Part shown: positions 20,601-30,500 of the stretch, in pieces
Layout: the number at the start of each line of letters is the position of its first letter
Position numbering within the stretch: the stretch's first letter is position 1
Assembly: GCA_021399435.1 (NCBI GenBank)
Contig: JAJTUP010000044.1
Span: 186,001-250,000, forward strand
DNA length: 64,000 bases
Direction of reading: 5' to 3'
From: Diaporthe sp. PMI_573
Lineage: Eukaryota > Ascomycota > Sordariomycetes > Diaporthales > Diaporthaceae
Notes under the pieces: generated by a model
Told to the model about the DNA's origin: nothing
Seen by the model: the letters and a program-made list of their open reading frames with translations, nothing else
Databases searched by the model: none
Translations under genes and position numbers: made by a program

Positions 20601-21240
20601 CTACTCAGGTACACTTGGTCTTCCGTTGAGAGTGAGAATAGCCTCCAAATGGTAAAGAACCTCCCAGTCTCTGTCCGTTAGCTGATTCTCGTCTCGGAGG
20701 ATGCGTGGTCTTTTTGCCAACTTGGCTTGTGTTACTTGGCCAGTCTTTTTAGACCGATTTTCGTCCTCCCATTGCGCCTTTTGATCAGTAGGAGTTCGAT
20801 AGAGGTTTTCAACCGTAGAGCCCTGCGGATCATGTAGAGTTGTGACAGCCAACGCGTGTTGTTATCGATAATTAGCTTGACTGGTTTCTTCGATCGGAGT
20901 TTAAGGGTGGTGGCGCCTAGTTTTAATAGAACTATTTCCACACACTTAAGGACACCAAACAAGCACTATGAGACCCAACAAGGCCATAATGTCGCCCACT
21001 ATGTCTGTGCTGGTGGATAAGAAGTTTCCATCTATTTGACGTCTTCTTTGTCGTATAGGCAACGGCTGACCATTTGCAGTCTGAGTCGGCTTTGATCATT
21101 GAGACGTTGCTTGGTGTAGCGGTCGTTAGGCGCTGAGCACCTTGGCTGCCCACCAATATCTTTCTGTTGGGCTTTGTACTATGGGACGCTCGTCGTCTCC
21201 TCCTAATAAGCCTTGAGGTCTGTAAGGGTGTTGTAACCAT
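20601..21240 (-). mobile_element. hAT transposase relic
   Basis: Minus-strand frames at 20962-20732 and 20852-20601 contain KPVKLIIDNNTRWLSQLYMI, then ALRLKTSIELLLIKR, then a frameshift, then RPRILRDENQLTDRDWEVLY. These are motifs of the central part of fungal hAT transposases (Restless-like). The region upstream to 21240 is further degraded. No TIRs found. Confidence 0.65.
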
Positions 21241-21904
21241 CGTGGAAAAGTTTCAGAAATGGAGGAGAGTTCTACAATGCTAGTCGGCGATGGTATATGG
21301 TGGTGATATTAGAGTTCCATTTAACACAGACATATCCGTTTTCAAAAGGTTTACCAACCTGGCTTAAATGCACCCGCGGCCAACGCCGCCTCCGCCTTTA
21401 AAATATGTGTGGTACTTTTGTGCTTATTATGTCGTATGACATCTCGAAAGGACTGTACTTTGTTTATAAGCTAGTACTTCTGGAGGTGTAAAGCAAATCT
21501 TGGGTTTAAAGATAAGTCGTTACTGTAACACTGTAGATACAGTATATATATCCCACCATATAACAAAACGTCGAGTTTGGGTTACATAGTATAGTCTTGC
21601 TAAGAAATCTCGGTTGCTAACAATCTATTTGTCTTATTTTCGTTTTAACACTTATAGTGCCGTAATGTTTAGCACTCATAGAGTTCATTGATAGTTATAT
21701 TATGCTCTTTCGTGATACGCAATTCCTGTCACCATCCACCCAGTCGTCGCCGCTGCACAACAGGATAAACCTATACCCATCAGTGAGCATAGACCCGTAT
21801 ATGAATTGTCTCTTGATTCCACCTTCCTCGCCGATCAAGCCTGGGACATTACACTTGCTTGATACTTCTAGCAACCCTCACAGCACAAGCACGACGACGA
21901 TTGA
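21241..21904. other. AT-rich gap, nothing recognised
   Basis: 21480-21700 is AT-rich without features. A plus-strand frame at 21702-22097 is antisense to the neighbouring gene. Confidence 0.4.
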
Positions 21905-22893
21905 TTACGACGAGGCTCGCGCTCTGAAGGCAAAGGTGCCATCATGTCGAACTCGCCTCCAATTTGCATCTGAGAATGTTTCTAGACCCGATTTTACCTG
22001 CTCCAGAAAACCGTTTATCTGCAATTTGTTGAAATTTTCAAAAGCTGCTCGCTTCGCCATGTCCTCGAGATACTTTGATGCTGCCAAGACCTCATGAGGA
22101 TAGCCCTGCGACATTCTGCGGGATCTGCAGCTCAAAGTTTCATTTAATATAAAATGGTTCTTACTGTTTATCGGTTAATATGTCCTTTCCACATAGGGGG
22201 CCAGTTTACGTACATCATTTTCTCGGCTTCTTCGGAGCATGTCACCAGAGCTAGTGGTGACGAGCCTATGAGACAAGCCCATCGCTTTGAGCGTCTTATC
22301 CTGCGAAGCACCTCTTTGCGCGTGAGCGACTTCTGCTGGCTAGCAAGACATATGTCAACAGCAATGCTGGTATTCCTATGCCCAACGGCCGTGTGTATCC
22401 GTCCGTATCTTCTATCATTGTTAGTAATGATATGTAGGGTTTTGACCATATTGTTGAATCGAACAAAGGCCAGTCGTAAGAATAAGTACGGAGTATTTGG
22501 GTTTTCAAAAACATTGTTTATCGCCCTGAAAGCCTTAACGACACGTTCGTCTGAGGAGGATGCATCGTATGATAACGTGGTTTCTTTTAATAAAGATACC
22601 CATGTACGGAATATGTTTTCATAGTTGTCCTTAAAAAACTCTCGAATATTTTGTCTCATAAGAGAGTCTGTTAGACATGGTCTATCATGCTCTGTTAGTT
22701 GCTGTAACATTGAAGGCCTCACGGAAACGTACTCAGAAGGAGGAACGTGGCATGACATGCCGCACTCATTCTCCTGGGCTGTATCATCCAATCTTAATGC
22801 GGTAAAAGACTGAGCAAGCTTGTTCGCCCGTGTATCATCCGCATAAAGGTTGCTAATATTGAGAACAGGCCCGCTGGTCCGAGTGAACGCCAT
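21905..22893 (-). CDS. Fungal hypothetical two-exon gene
   Basis: Exon 1 22893-22214 and exon 2 22124-21905 join across an 89-nt intron (donor GTACGT, acceptor CTGCAG) in phase 2 to give 299 residues. Exon 1 is mostly helical and charged (LTDSLMRQNIREFFKDNYEN, VFENPNTPYLFLRLAFVRF) and ends in RRIRRSKRWACLIGSSPLAL. I recall that motif near the C-terminus of uncharacterised Pezizomycotina proteins. Exon 2 continues HEVLAASKYLEDMAKRAAFE. No stop or frameshift interrupts it. Function unknown. Confidence 0.5.
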
Positions 22894-23660
22894 TATGACA
22901 GCCTATATATTGCACGTATCTGTCCAGCCATCCGAAAGTGCGACTCTTGAGGCTTTTATAGCCATGGAAATGCACAAAGATTCTTTATTACTGATTCTAT
23001 GAAATCTTTATACAGAAAGCTACCAGTGTAGATTGAAAACCTATTATAAGAATTGAGATTCTTAGTTTGCGTCAAAAGCTTGGTGAAAAGTAAAAGGATT
23101 GATCTTAAAAATGGTATTACATTTCGAGCATATATAAACCTTATTATGCACCTTCCCTGTCTAGGTTAACATCTAACAACCTTCTAGTTAGGGCCAGGGT
23201 CCTACCGGTTCTCGTCCGTCCCCAGTCGACCATGTTCCTGTTCCCGAACATTCACTGTTAAAGGACGGTACAGTACTTTCTGGTGCAGCAGACTCCCCTC
23301 TCATCGCACAGCGAAACCCATTCTCATGGAACAGTGTGGCGACTATGAGGCAACAGCATTGGCGAAGTCTATCGCGCAGCAGGAAATTTGTCTCACTGGG
23401 GTTAGCAATGACAACATCAGCGCCAATTACTTAAATTCTTATGAGCGATTCGACAAATTCATGCTTGTGTGGGGGGATTTGTCTGAGGTCCAAGTGATAC
23501 TTTAGCTGATATACTGCTTAGCGGTATGGAAAATCCGAGGTTATTTAATAGAGTGTATAAAGGCTTGAGTGCATTTATCTAGTATTTGCACCTTAAGCAA
23601 CTGCATTAACTATGGCCTAGGTGCCGGCGTCAAGGGGCGCGAAACAATAGAAAAGGCCTT
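22894..23660. other. Intergenic, nothing recognised
   Basis: No frame or repeat I could support. Confidence 0.5.
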
Positions 23661-24390
23661 CTAGCGCATCACAATATACTTGTTAGCACAGTTTCCAATC
23701 TCGACAAGAAAGTCCTCCGGGTTCTCCTCGGCCTCTTCTGGGGTGCTGAGGTCCGGGAAGTCGGACACGCCGTCGACGAACGCGACCTCTCTGCTCTTAG
23801 GGAATAGGTCAATGTAGGCCGGATTCTTTTCGGCCGTCTCTCGCTTCTTTGCCTCCATAAATAGCCAGAGCTGGGTGCCCTTGGGCGACGAAACGTCCAT
23901 CTGCTTGGCCAGGTCGACCAGCTGGTCCTTTGTGATTTTCCTCAATTCTTCGACAAGCCGCTCGGCTAGACCCTCGGCGTTAGCGCGTCTTTCAAAGGGA
24001 GAGGAAATGAGAGGGACGGGGGATACATACGTTTCAAGAAATCATAGGTTCGTCTGTAGAGTGATTCCCACGCCCACGCGTGGTAATCGTCGAGGGTTTG
24101 GATTTTTTTGTCGCTGGTCTTGATGCAGGCCTCTCTGTACTTTTCAAGCTCCTCGGGGCTGAGCTGTTCCACCATGCCGGGGGCCTCTTTTATGAATTCG
24201 ACCATGAACTGGGCCGCCTCTAGGCACGAGTGTTTGGGACACTCGACGTAAACGCGGACGGCGGACTGTTGAGGGCCAACTTCCAAACACACGCCAGCGA
24301 CATATCCAAGGCCGTTCTCGGTGCGCAATCTGTCGAACGCTTTTGTCTGAAGGATCTGGACCAGGAGTGTTGGGGACCGATCCTACGAAG
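23661..24390 (-). pseudogene. M16 metallopeptidase (insulysin-like) C-terminal fragment
   Basis: The minus strand reads LVQILQTKAFDRLRTENGLG then YVAGVCLEVG, MVEFIKEAPGMVEQLSPEEL and YHAWAWESLYRRTYDFLKR. After an intron-like GTATGT...GAG gap it reads AEGLAERLVEELRKITKDQL, SSPKGTQLWLFMEAKKR and a Glu-rich tail. This is the C-terminal inactive half of insulysin/Ste23-type peptidases (usual length ~1000 aa; about 230 present). The zinc-binding HxxEH half is absent, upstream sequence at 24390 is out of frame, and the apparent intron does not keep phase. Confidence 0.75.
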
Positions 24391-25085
24391 GCGAGCCGAC
24401 GATACGCTACAACGTAGAATGGAGATCATCGGTTAAAAATAGGGAACAAACTGGCGAATCGGAGCTAAGAATTGTGATCTCGCCACGCAAGCTCTGGAAA
24501 CATATCCTCCGACCGAAGGTAATCAACGCAAGTGCGAACAAGCCTTGGAAGGAGGATGCGACAAAGCAGGTCTTGTCCGTAACCGACCGTAAAACAAGCA
24601 AAATAACAAAATGATTTCCCAAATTGGATGTGTTTATCAGAAGGCTGACCGTGCCACGTCACGTTACTCATGCGTGATGCTCATCGTCTGAGCGCAGAAA
24701 GTCCAAGAGGTCGTAATAGGTACCAAAAATCAAAGATAAACGTAAGACGATTAACATGCAATGTATCAGGGACCACAACACCATAGCATCACGTACCCAG
24801 TATTATAACTTTAATTACCAGCCGACTACAGAGGACACTGATCTCGCGCTTCGAAGAAGCCGAGCAAGCGCCGAGGATTCGTCTATAAGAAGGGTAAACT
24901 TTCTAGCGGGATAGAAAGGAAGAGGGAGGTCAAGTTTAGTTGTACCCTTAGCCTTGAATATACACTGCTCCCACGCTACTTGTGTGCTGATTAGCCGGTG
25001 CGTATCCTTATTCACTCTGCTTGTATTCTGAACCCTTCTACAATGTTCCCAGTCGCTTGACTTTCTCAAGCCCAGAAACAGCCAT
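24391..25085. other. Intergenic, nothing recognised
   Basis: A minus frame at 25159-24815 overlaps the end of the next gene in another frame and looks like a shadow. Confidence 0.5.
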
Positions 25086-25610
25086 TTAGACTCTGACAAA
25101 TTCCCACAGTGTGGTTCCATGCCATCGCCTAACCAAGGTGCTTCCATCCTCGTCAACACACAAGATCATCAGGGCATGAGAGTAGTACGGTGACAAGAGC
25201 TCGTAGCCTCCCTCGGGGTGCTGCGTAGGCGTCCACAGCTCCCAATCCTTGAGGTGAAACACCCAGGTACAGATGCCGGTCTTCCCATTGTGGCCAAGGT
25301 AGCGCCCTGTCTGGGGGTTCTGGAAACCGAAATATCCATTCTGCCTCACGCAGAGCCAATGGGTATCCGGATGGCTGGTATCACCGAGGATCTGGAGTTT
25401 GGGCCGATCTCCATCGACGGTGATGGCTTTACCACTTTGCTTCTCGATGATTTGAAAGGTATTATCTTGCCAGGGGATAGCGCCGTGGCTGCTCCAGAGG
25501 GAGTCTGGAGCTTCGATGGTAGTCGGGGGCGTGTACTCCCGGAAGGTGGTGGTTGACCCGTCTGTCAGCGTCTCGAATTCGGTGTCCTCGTGCTTCGTGT
25601 CGGTAGTCAT
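25086..25610 (-). CDS. Fascin/beta-trefoil-like fungal protein
   Basis: An uninterrupted 174-codon frame from ATG 25610. After a polar leader (REYTPPTTIEAPDSLW), repeated beta-trefoil-type blocks follow: NTFQIIEKQSGKAITVDG, THWLCVRQNGYFGFQNPQTG, RYLGHNGKTGICTW, WELWTPTQHPEGGYELLSPY. It ends GTTLWEFVRV. The repeated GxFGFxNPxTGRYLGHN pattern is that of actin-crosslinking/fascin-fold proteins, and a matching fungal family of about this length exists. No signal peptide, so probably cytosolic. It may bind carbohydrate or protein; that is inference. Confidence 0.6.
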   Translation of the reverse strand: MTTDTKHEDTEFETLTDGSTTTFREYTPPTTIEAPDSLWSSHGAIPWQDNTFQIIEKQSGKAITVDGDRPKLQILGDTSHPDTHWLCVRQNGYFGFQNPQTGRYLGHNGKTGICTWVFHLKDWELWTPTQHPEGGYELLSPYYSHALMILCVDEDGSTLVRRWHGTTLWEFVRV

Positions 25611-25860
25611 GTTGGTCTGTAACTAGAGGGTATTTGCGTCAACAACTTAAATTTTGTTCAAAACTAAAAGGAGAGGAACGCAGTGAAGGAAGGAAAACAG
25701 CACAATCTATGTTACCAGAATTCAACCTCAATCATTTGCCAGTGTGTGGTTCCAATCTGTGCATGTGGCTGACTATCACCGGGTAGATTCATGATAAGGA
25801 AAAGAGGGGTAAGTGGGTCTGCCACAGTGTACCCGCTTTTCATTAGGGTCTGTTCAAGGG

Positions 25861-26421
25861 TTACGTAAGCCAGCACTGGGATTGGCCGCAGGTGGGTGAG
25901 GCCTCATACGGGCATTGCCACGAGTTCCAGCAGTATACCAAACCACAATCCGCAGTGATCTTGACATTAGCCTGGGTAATGATGTCGGCCCAGACCTTCT
26001 GCAGGGAGCTACCGTCCTCGTTGCAGGCGAAGGCGACCACGCTCCCACGAATTGAGTAGTACGTTGAGTTGGGCTCGATATGCTTGGCCTTTCCAATCTG
26101 GATCTTGAGGTCATTATTCGCGGCATCGGTATCGCCTCGATTCAGCTTGAAGTCGCACCCGCAGAACGTGAAGCCCGGCAGATCGCGCGCGGAAATTTGA
26201 CGCGCCGTAATCTCGTTATTGCGGGTTTTGGGGAAGGGTGCTGCGTTTCGATGCGCAGTGGCGGGTGCGACAAGGTCGTGAACCTCGTTGCCGCTGGCGT
26301 CGATGGAGGCGAGGTATACGCCGTCAGCTTGTTCACCCGGAAGGTTGAAGGCTGCGGCGGATGAGATAAAGAAGGATAGGGTGAAAAGGTTTGTGCAACG
26401 CATCTTTTTGACGATGGGCAA
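25861..26421 (-). CDS. Small secreted cysteine-rich protein
   Basis: An uninterrupted 186-codon frame. The N-terminus is a signal peptide: charged MPIVKKMRCT, hydrophobic NLFTLSFFISSAAAF, likely cleavage near residue 25. A pro-region without cysteine follows, then a C-terminal domain beginning FTFCGCDFKLNRGDTDAAN with eight cysteines, enough for four disulfides. STYYSIRGSVVAFACNEDG is a recognisable motif of uncharacterised secreted fungal proteins. It lies 250 bp from the fascin-like gene on the same strand, read toward it. Effector-like by form only; no activity is shown. An alternative in-frame start is the Met at residue 7. Confidence 0.65.
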   Translation of the reverse strand: MPIVKKMRCTNLFTLSFFISSAAAFNLPGEQADGVYLASIDASGNEVHDLVAPATAHRNAAPFPKTRNNEITARQISARDLPGFTFCGCDFKLNRGDTDAANNDLKIQIGKAKHIEPNSTYYSIRGSVVAFACNEDGSSLQKVWADIITQANVKITADCGLVYCWNSWQCPYEASPTCGQSQCWLT

Positions 26422-27601
26422 GAGAATTGCCGATGGTGATATTGTATTTTAGGTTGTACCTTGTGGGCTGACTGCTTTGCACCGAGTCTCTTTGAAAGAT
26501 ATTTCAAACTGAGATGAGATTCTATCAATACCAAATTGTCAGTGGAAGCTAAACAGGTTTGCTTTTGAAGTGTTCTAGTTCTGACGCCCATGATGGATTC
26601 ACACCAGGGATTTTATTCACCGACCGCACCTTCTCATTAAACATGGCTTAAAGTCTACGATTGAGGCTGCGCTTTGTTGTCTCCTATTCCTTTTAGCTTA
26701 TGTCAGATCGGGGCTGCGGGTTGTCAGCCATGGACCGGCGTTACGACCCTTTAGGGAGCTTAGTCAAGCTATAGGTTCGTCCTGCTATTTGCCTCGGCTT
26801 GATGGTGCCTGAAAAATTGCCTCAGGGTGTACTCGCATTTGAACTTACCACCTCTAACTCCATTCGTCAGTTCAGGTTTCTGGATGAGCCACACTGCACA
26901 GACTTGGAGGATGGTGCAGAGAACTAAAAGTTTGGCGTTGTATTGCTGTGTAGTCTATTTTGGAATCATGAAGTGAGAGATCTGATTCCTGTAGGACTGA
27001 TTTTGGAATGTCTCCTCTGGCGAGGGAGTCTTGGTACTCATCACATGGATAGAAGCTTACGCACTAGCTGAAATTATCGAACTTATAGCCGACGAAGTCG
27101 TGAACAGCTGAACTAGGCAGTATAGGTACCTTACCTCGCTTTTCCTCAAGCCAATTTCTTAGAGTATAGGCCTTCTGGGCAATCACCGCCGATGTTATAT
27201 GAACTTTGGTAATAGTCAAAAAGACTCAAATGAAACTAAATATATTTCATCAACGCCGCCTTGGGGTCAAATCAGTTCTGTTCAAATATAGAGAAAGGCC
27301 GCTCTTTCCTCTTCCGATTCGCCTCACGACTTAAAGGCGGTCCGATTACTATCATATTGGTACCCTGTTATAGCTTTACGCCTCTCGCCTGAAGTCGACA
27401 CCAATATTCTACCTTGATTCGAGACCTTAAATTACTTGTGCAATCAGTATGCTACTCTCAAATGCCATCCTCGCTTTGGGTTTTCTTAAAAGTATTGTTG
27501 CCGCACCCAGTAATTCAAGCTTGACAAAACGGCGAGAACGGTCCTCGGCTATAGGACTGTTAGTCCAGTAAGACGATCTTTCAACATTAAAGTCTTGAGT
27601 T
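26422..27601. other. Long gap, nothing recognised
   Basis: 1.2 kb without a credible frame. The first 150 bp upstream of 26421 should hold the promoter of the secreted-protein gene. Confidence 0.5.
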
Positions 27602-27894
27602 ATGGTGGTTGAGCTCAACGTGCACTATGGAGGTGAGAGGCAACTCGGTGCAGGAATTTACACAACACCTGGCCCTGGACAGTGGGTTCCAAACCCAGAT
27701 GAGTGGTATGTTACCACAACTTACGCCTATTCTTTGAGAAACTAACACGCCGCCTCGGCAGGTCTTGTATTACCTGGTGTGACTCAGCGGCACTGGACCG
27801 CGTCTCCAAGGGGTGGGTACCTTCCATGTGGAACAACATAAACCTCTGGTATGAGGAGGATTGGATTCGCTACTACACGCATCATATCTTCTAG
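27602..27894 (+). CDS. Small two-exon gene with GIYTTP motif
   Basis: Exon 1 27602-27705 and exon 2 27762-27894 join across a 56-nt intron with donor GTATGT, branch ACTAAC at 27741 and acceptor GGCAG, phase 2, giving 78 residues. Exon 1: MVVELNVHYGGERQLGAGIY then TTPGPGQWVPNPDEW. Exon 2: DRVSKGWVPSMWNNINLWYE. The GG..QLGAGIYTTP block resembles the C-terminal half of fungal proteins with an ADP-ribosyltransferase-like fold, but the N-terminal part of such a domain is missing. It is either a short gene or the end of a truncated one. Confidence 0.45.
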
Positions 27895-28202
27895 TAGAGA
27901 ACGACTATCCTGGTTTAGGACAACTACCGCTTGAGCAGATCTACCAGTATCCACTGACTGACGGATCGATAATGTCATCGTGACGATAAGACTTGGCCAG
28001 ATTACATCTTCCCACATTTCAATAATGAAAGAAAATGGGGCATCCACTATGAGAGCCGATGCTGGGAGACCGGGCACAAGCGGATCTCCAGGTTGCGGAA
28101 AGAAAAACAAAATAGGAGAAAGAAACAGAGGATAGGAAAAACAGAATAAGAAAAGAGAACAAGGAGAGGCTCGACCCAAACTAATCAAACTATCCCGGTG
28201 AA
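27895..28202. other. Gap with polypurine stretch
   Basis: 28095-28170 on the plus strand is almost entirely purine (A/G). Otherwise empty. Confidence 0.5.
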
Positions 28203-28820
28203 TCAAGCTTGAAATTCCGTTTTGAAATGCGCCTTACCCCACCGCAGCAACTTGTCCTCGTCCCTTCCCGCCAACCACCGTCCTACGATAGCTCTGAGCT
28301 CATCGAGGCCCCAGGTTGAACATTGTGCCTCGGCTACTGATCTCTCTCTGTCATATTCGAACGAGAATCCTAACCTTTGCTTTCTCCGTTCAAAGACAAA
28401 GTTTGCGAGCAGGTCATCTATGTTGACATCTACATCGCCAGAAACGCCGAGAAGTCGTAGCGCTTCCCAGATACGCCCATATGAATCCATGTCCAGGTAT
28501 TTTTGAGGACTGCCTGCACTCATAGTCTTGTTGTGGACAACCTCAATATAATCCTTGGTTGTCCGACTGAGGTTGTCGAATTCACTAAGCCAGGGCACAA
28601 CAATGGGAGGAGAACCCAGCTTGGGATGCTCGTATTTGGTTGAATACGTCCTGTCGATGAGGCCTTGGATTACCCCGCGGACTACACCGACCTCATGCCT
28701 CTGAAAGTATTCCAACGCAATCAAACGAAAATGTTCCCTCTTATCACAGTTGACAATCTGTGGATCATAACAAGTAAACAGGGCTGAGGCAAGGTGATCA
28801 AGCGCGGGGTCATGGACGCT
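28203..28820 (-). CDS. Unknown gene, terminal exon
   Basis: A 206-codon open segment that starts right after a CATAG acceptor at 28821 and ends at 28203. It reads SVHDPALDHLASALFTCYDP, REHFRLIALEYFQRHEVGVV, PPIVVPWLSEFDNLSRTTKD, ending in a Trp/Arg-rich tail. Well-behaved composition suggests real coding sequence. An upstream exon at 29125-28877 (DDPYSQGRNVVRQSPWLSHK, TNVGPMIDWWYAKLI) is in the right orientation, but I could not find a phase-consistent splice. Family not recognised. Confidence 0.4.
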   Translation of the reverse strand, partial: SVHDPALDHLASALFTCYDPQIVNCDKREHFRLIALEYFQRHEVGVVRGVIQGLIDRTYSTKYEHPKLGSPPIVVPWLSEFDNLSRTTKDYIEVVHNKTMSAGSPQKYLDMDSYGRIWEALRLLGVSGDVDVNIDDLLANFVFERRKQRLGFSFEYDRERSVAEAQCSTWGLDELRAIVGRWLAGRDEDKLLRWGKAHFKTEFQA

Positions 28821-28876
28821 CTATGCGAGACTCTTCACGAACACTCATTTATAATAGAAGTACAAAATATTCAGCG

Positions 28877-29125
28877 TCAGTTGCTTATAAGCTTGGCGTA
28901 CCACCAGTCGATCATAGGCCCAACGTTCGTGCCGAAGTCAGTAAGCTCCTCCTCTGCAAACCGGGAGCCATTGGAAAGGTTCAGGTTCATACAATCCGGC
29001 GCATTCACGAACGAAAGACCTCTGGGGCGAGCGCTGTCTCGATTGGACTTTTTGTGGGATAGCCAAGGGCTTTGACGAACCACGTTTCGCCCTTGACTGT
29101 AAGGATCATCAGTTTCGTACTTCAT
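28877..29125 (-). other. Possible upstream exon of the 28.2-kb gene
   Basis: 83-codon minus frame, no family recognised, positioned before the terminal exon. Confidence 0.25.
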
Positions 29126-29420
29126 GACAGTACATGTTCTGATGGGACAAAATTCGGTACTTTTCTCCTTGTGTTCTCTAGGATCGGTAAGGGGCTAGTA
29201 GTGTTACAGGCTGCACTGACGTACATCGCCGCAAGACTGTGGGTGCAACGCCAATGTTCCATAGTTACACCGCCTGCCGCTAACCCCGCTTGCCATCGTT
29301 GCCTATATCAACTTGCACGCCACTTTGAGAACATCACTAGACGCATCAATCCTCACTGCGTCTACACCGTGGTACTAATTACTATTCGATCCCACTGCCC
29401 TAGAATCTGCTTTGTTGACA

Positions 29421-30390
29421 ATGTCAATATCCGCAAGTATGGAGGCTATTCAGATACACGCTCGCAACGCCAGCCAGACCAGGAACTTGATTTCTCCTGG
29501 CTCTCTATCCTTCCCCACTGACCACAACAGGTTGACTCCACATGGTAACGCCGGCCTCAAGGCTCCCGAGAAATGTGCGCCCGCTGGCTCTCCTCTCGTC
29601 AAGGAAAACAGCGTTGCGCCTCTCACTCCTGCCGCCACTCCTGATGCACAGCAGGCTGGTAGCGCCCTAACCCCTACTCTTCAGTAAGCTTCTCCCTTGT
29701 CTGCGCGCATCATCCCAATAATGCTTACACTACATCCTTCAAGGAACGTCGTGGTGACAATCAACTTGAATTGCCGTCTGGACTTGAAGACCGTTGCTCT
29801 TCACGCCCGCAACGCGGAGTACAGTGAGAGTGTTCCAAACCGACACACTCTACATCATCATTGCTGACGTTGAAAATTAGATCCCAAGCGATTCGCTGCT
29901 GTCATTATGCGGATTCGTGAGCCCAAGACGACCGCCTTGATTTTCGCCAGCGGAAAGATGGTTGTTACTGGTGCCAAGTCTGAGGATGATTCCAAGCTTG
30001 CTGGCCGCAAGTATGCCCGGGTCATCCAGAAGCTCGGTAAGGCACTGCGTTATTGATCACGTACATTGAGGAAGAAAACTGGCAATAACTAATACCCTTG
30101 CGATAGGCTTCAATGCAAAATTTACGGACTTTAAGATCCAGAATATTGTCGGTTCTTGTGACATCAACTTCTCCATTCGTCTCGAGGGCCTAGCTTCTCG
30201 CCACCACAACTTCAGCTCCTACGAGCCTGAGTTGTTCCCTGGTCTCATCTATCGCATGGTCAAGCCCAAGGTCGTGCTCCTGATCTTTGTCAGCGGAAAG
30301 ATTGTCATCACCGGTGCCAAGGTCCGAGGCGATATCTACCACGCCCTTGAGCTGATATCTCCTGTCTTGCAAGATTTCCGCAAGGTCTGA
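29421..30390 (+). CDS. TATA-box-binding protein (TBP) paralogue
   Basis: Four exons: 29421-29683, 29744-29823, 29881-30036 and 30107-30390. All three introns (60, 57 and 70 nt) are GT-AG, and phases 2, 1 and 1 keep one frame of 260 residues with no stop. An unconserved ~85-residue leader precedes the saddle domain. Repeat 1 is nearly canonical ([48 protein letters not shown]). Repeat 2 has [26 protein letters not shown] and [15 protein letters not shown]. The four intercalating Phe and the two DNA-contact Asn are present. Departures from the usual TBP sequence concentrate in repeat 2: CDIKFPIRLEG reads [11 protein letters not shown], and LAYSHGTF reads [11 protein letters not shown] is normally single-copy and essential, nucleating Pol I/II/III initiation. 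This looks like a second, intact copy in accessory DNA. Confidence 0.88.
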
Positions 30391-30500
30391 ATCGCCTAAC
30401 ATCCAGCCGCGTTTCCACCCGTCAACAACACCTGGGGTCTTCTTTCAGGGTCCTTTATCCATAGGATGCTGCCAGGGTAGCAGGGACACTGCATGGGCTA

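Noticed and set aside
29450..29638. Minus frame over TBP exon 1
   Set aside because: Shadow of the TBP leader.
30190..30402. Minus-strand frame over the TBP gene
   Set aside because: Antisense to TBP exon 4.
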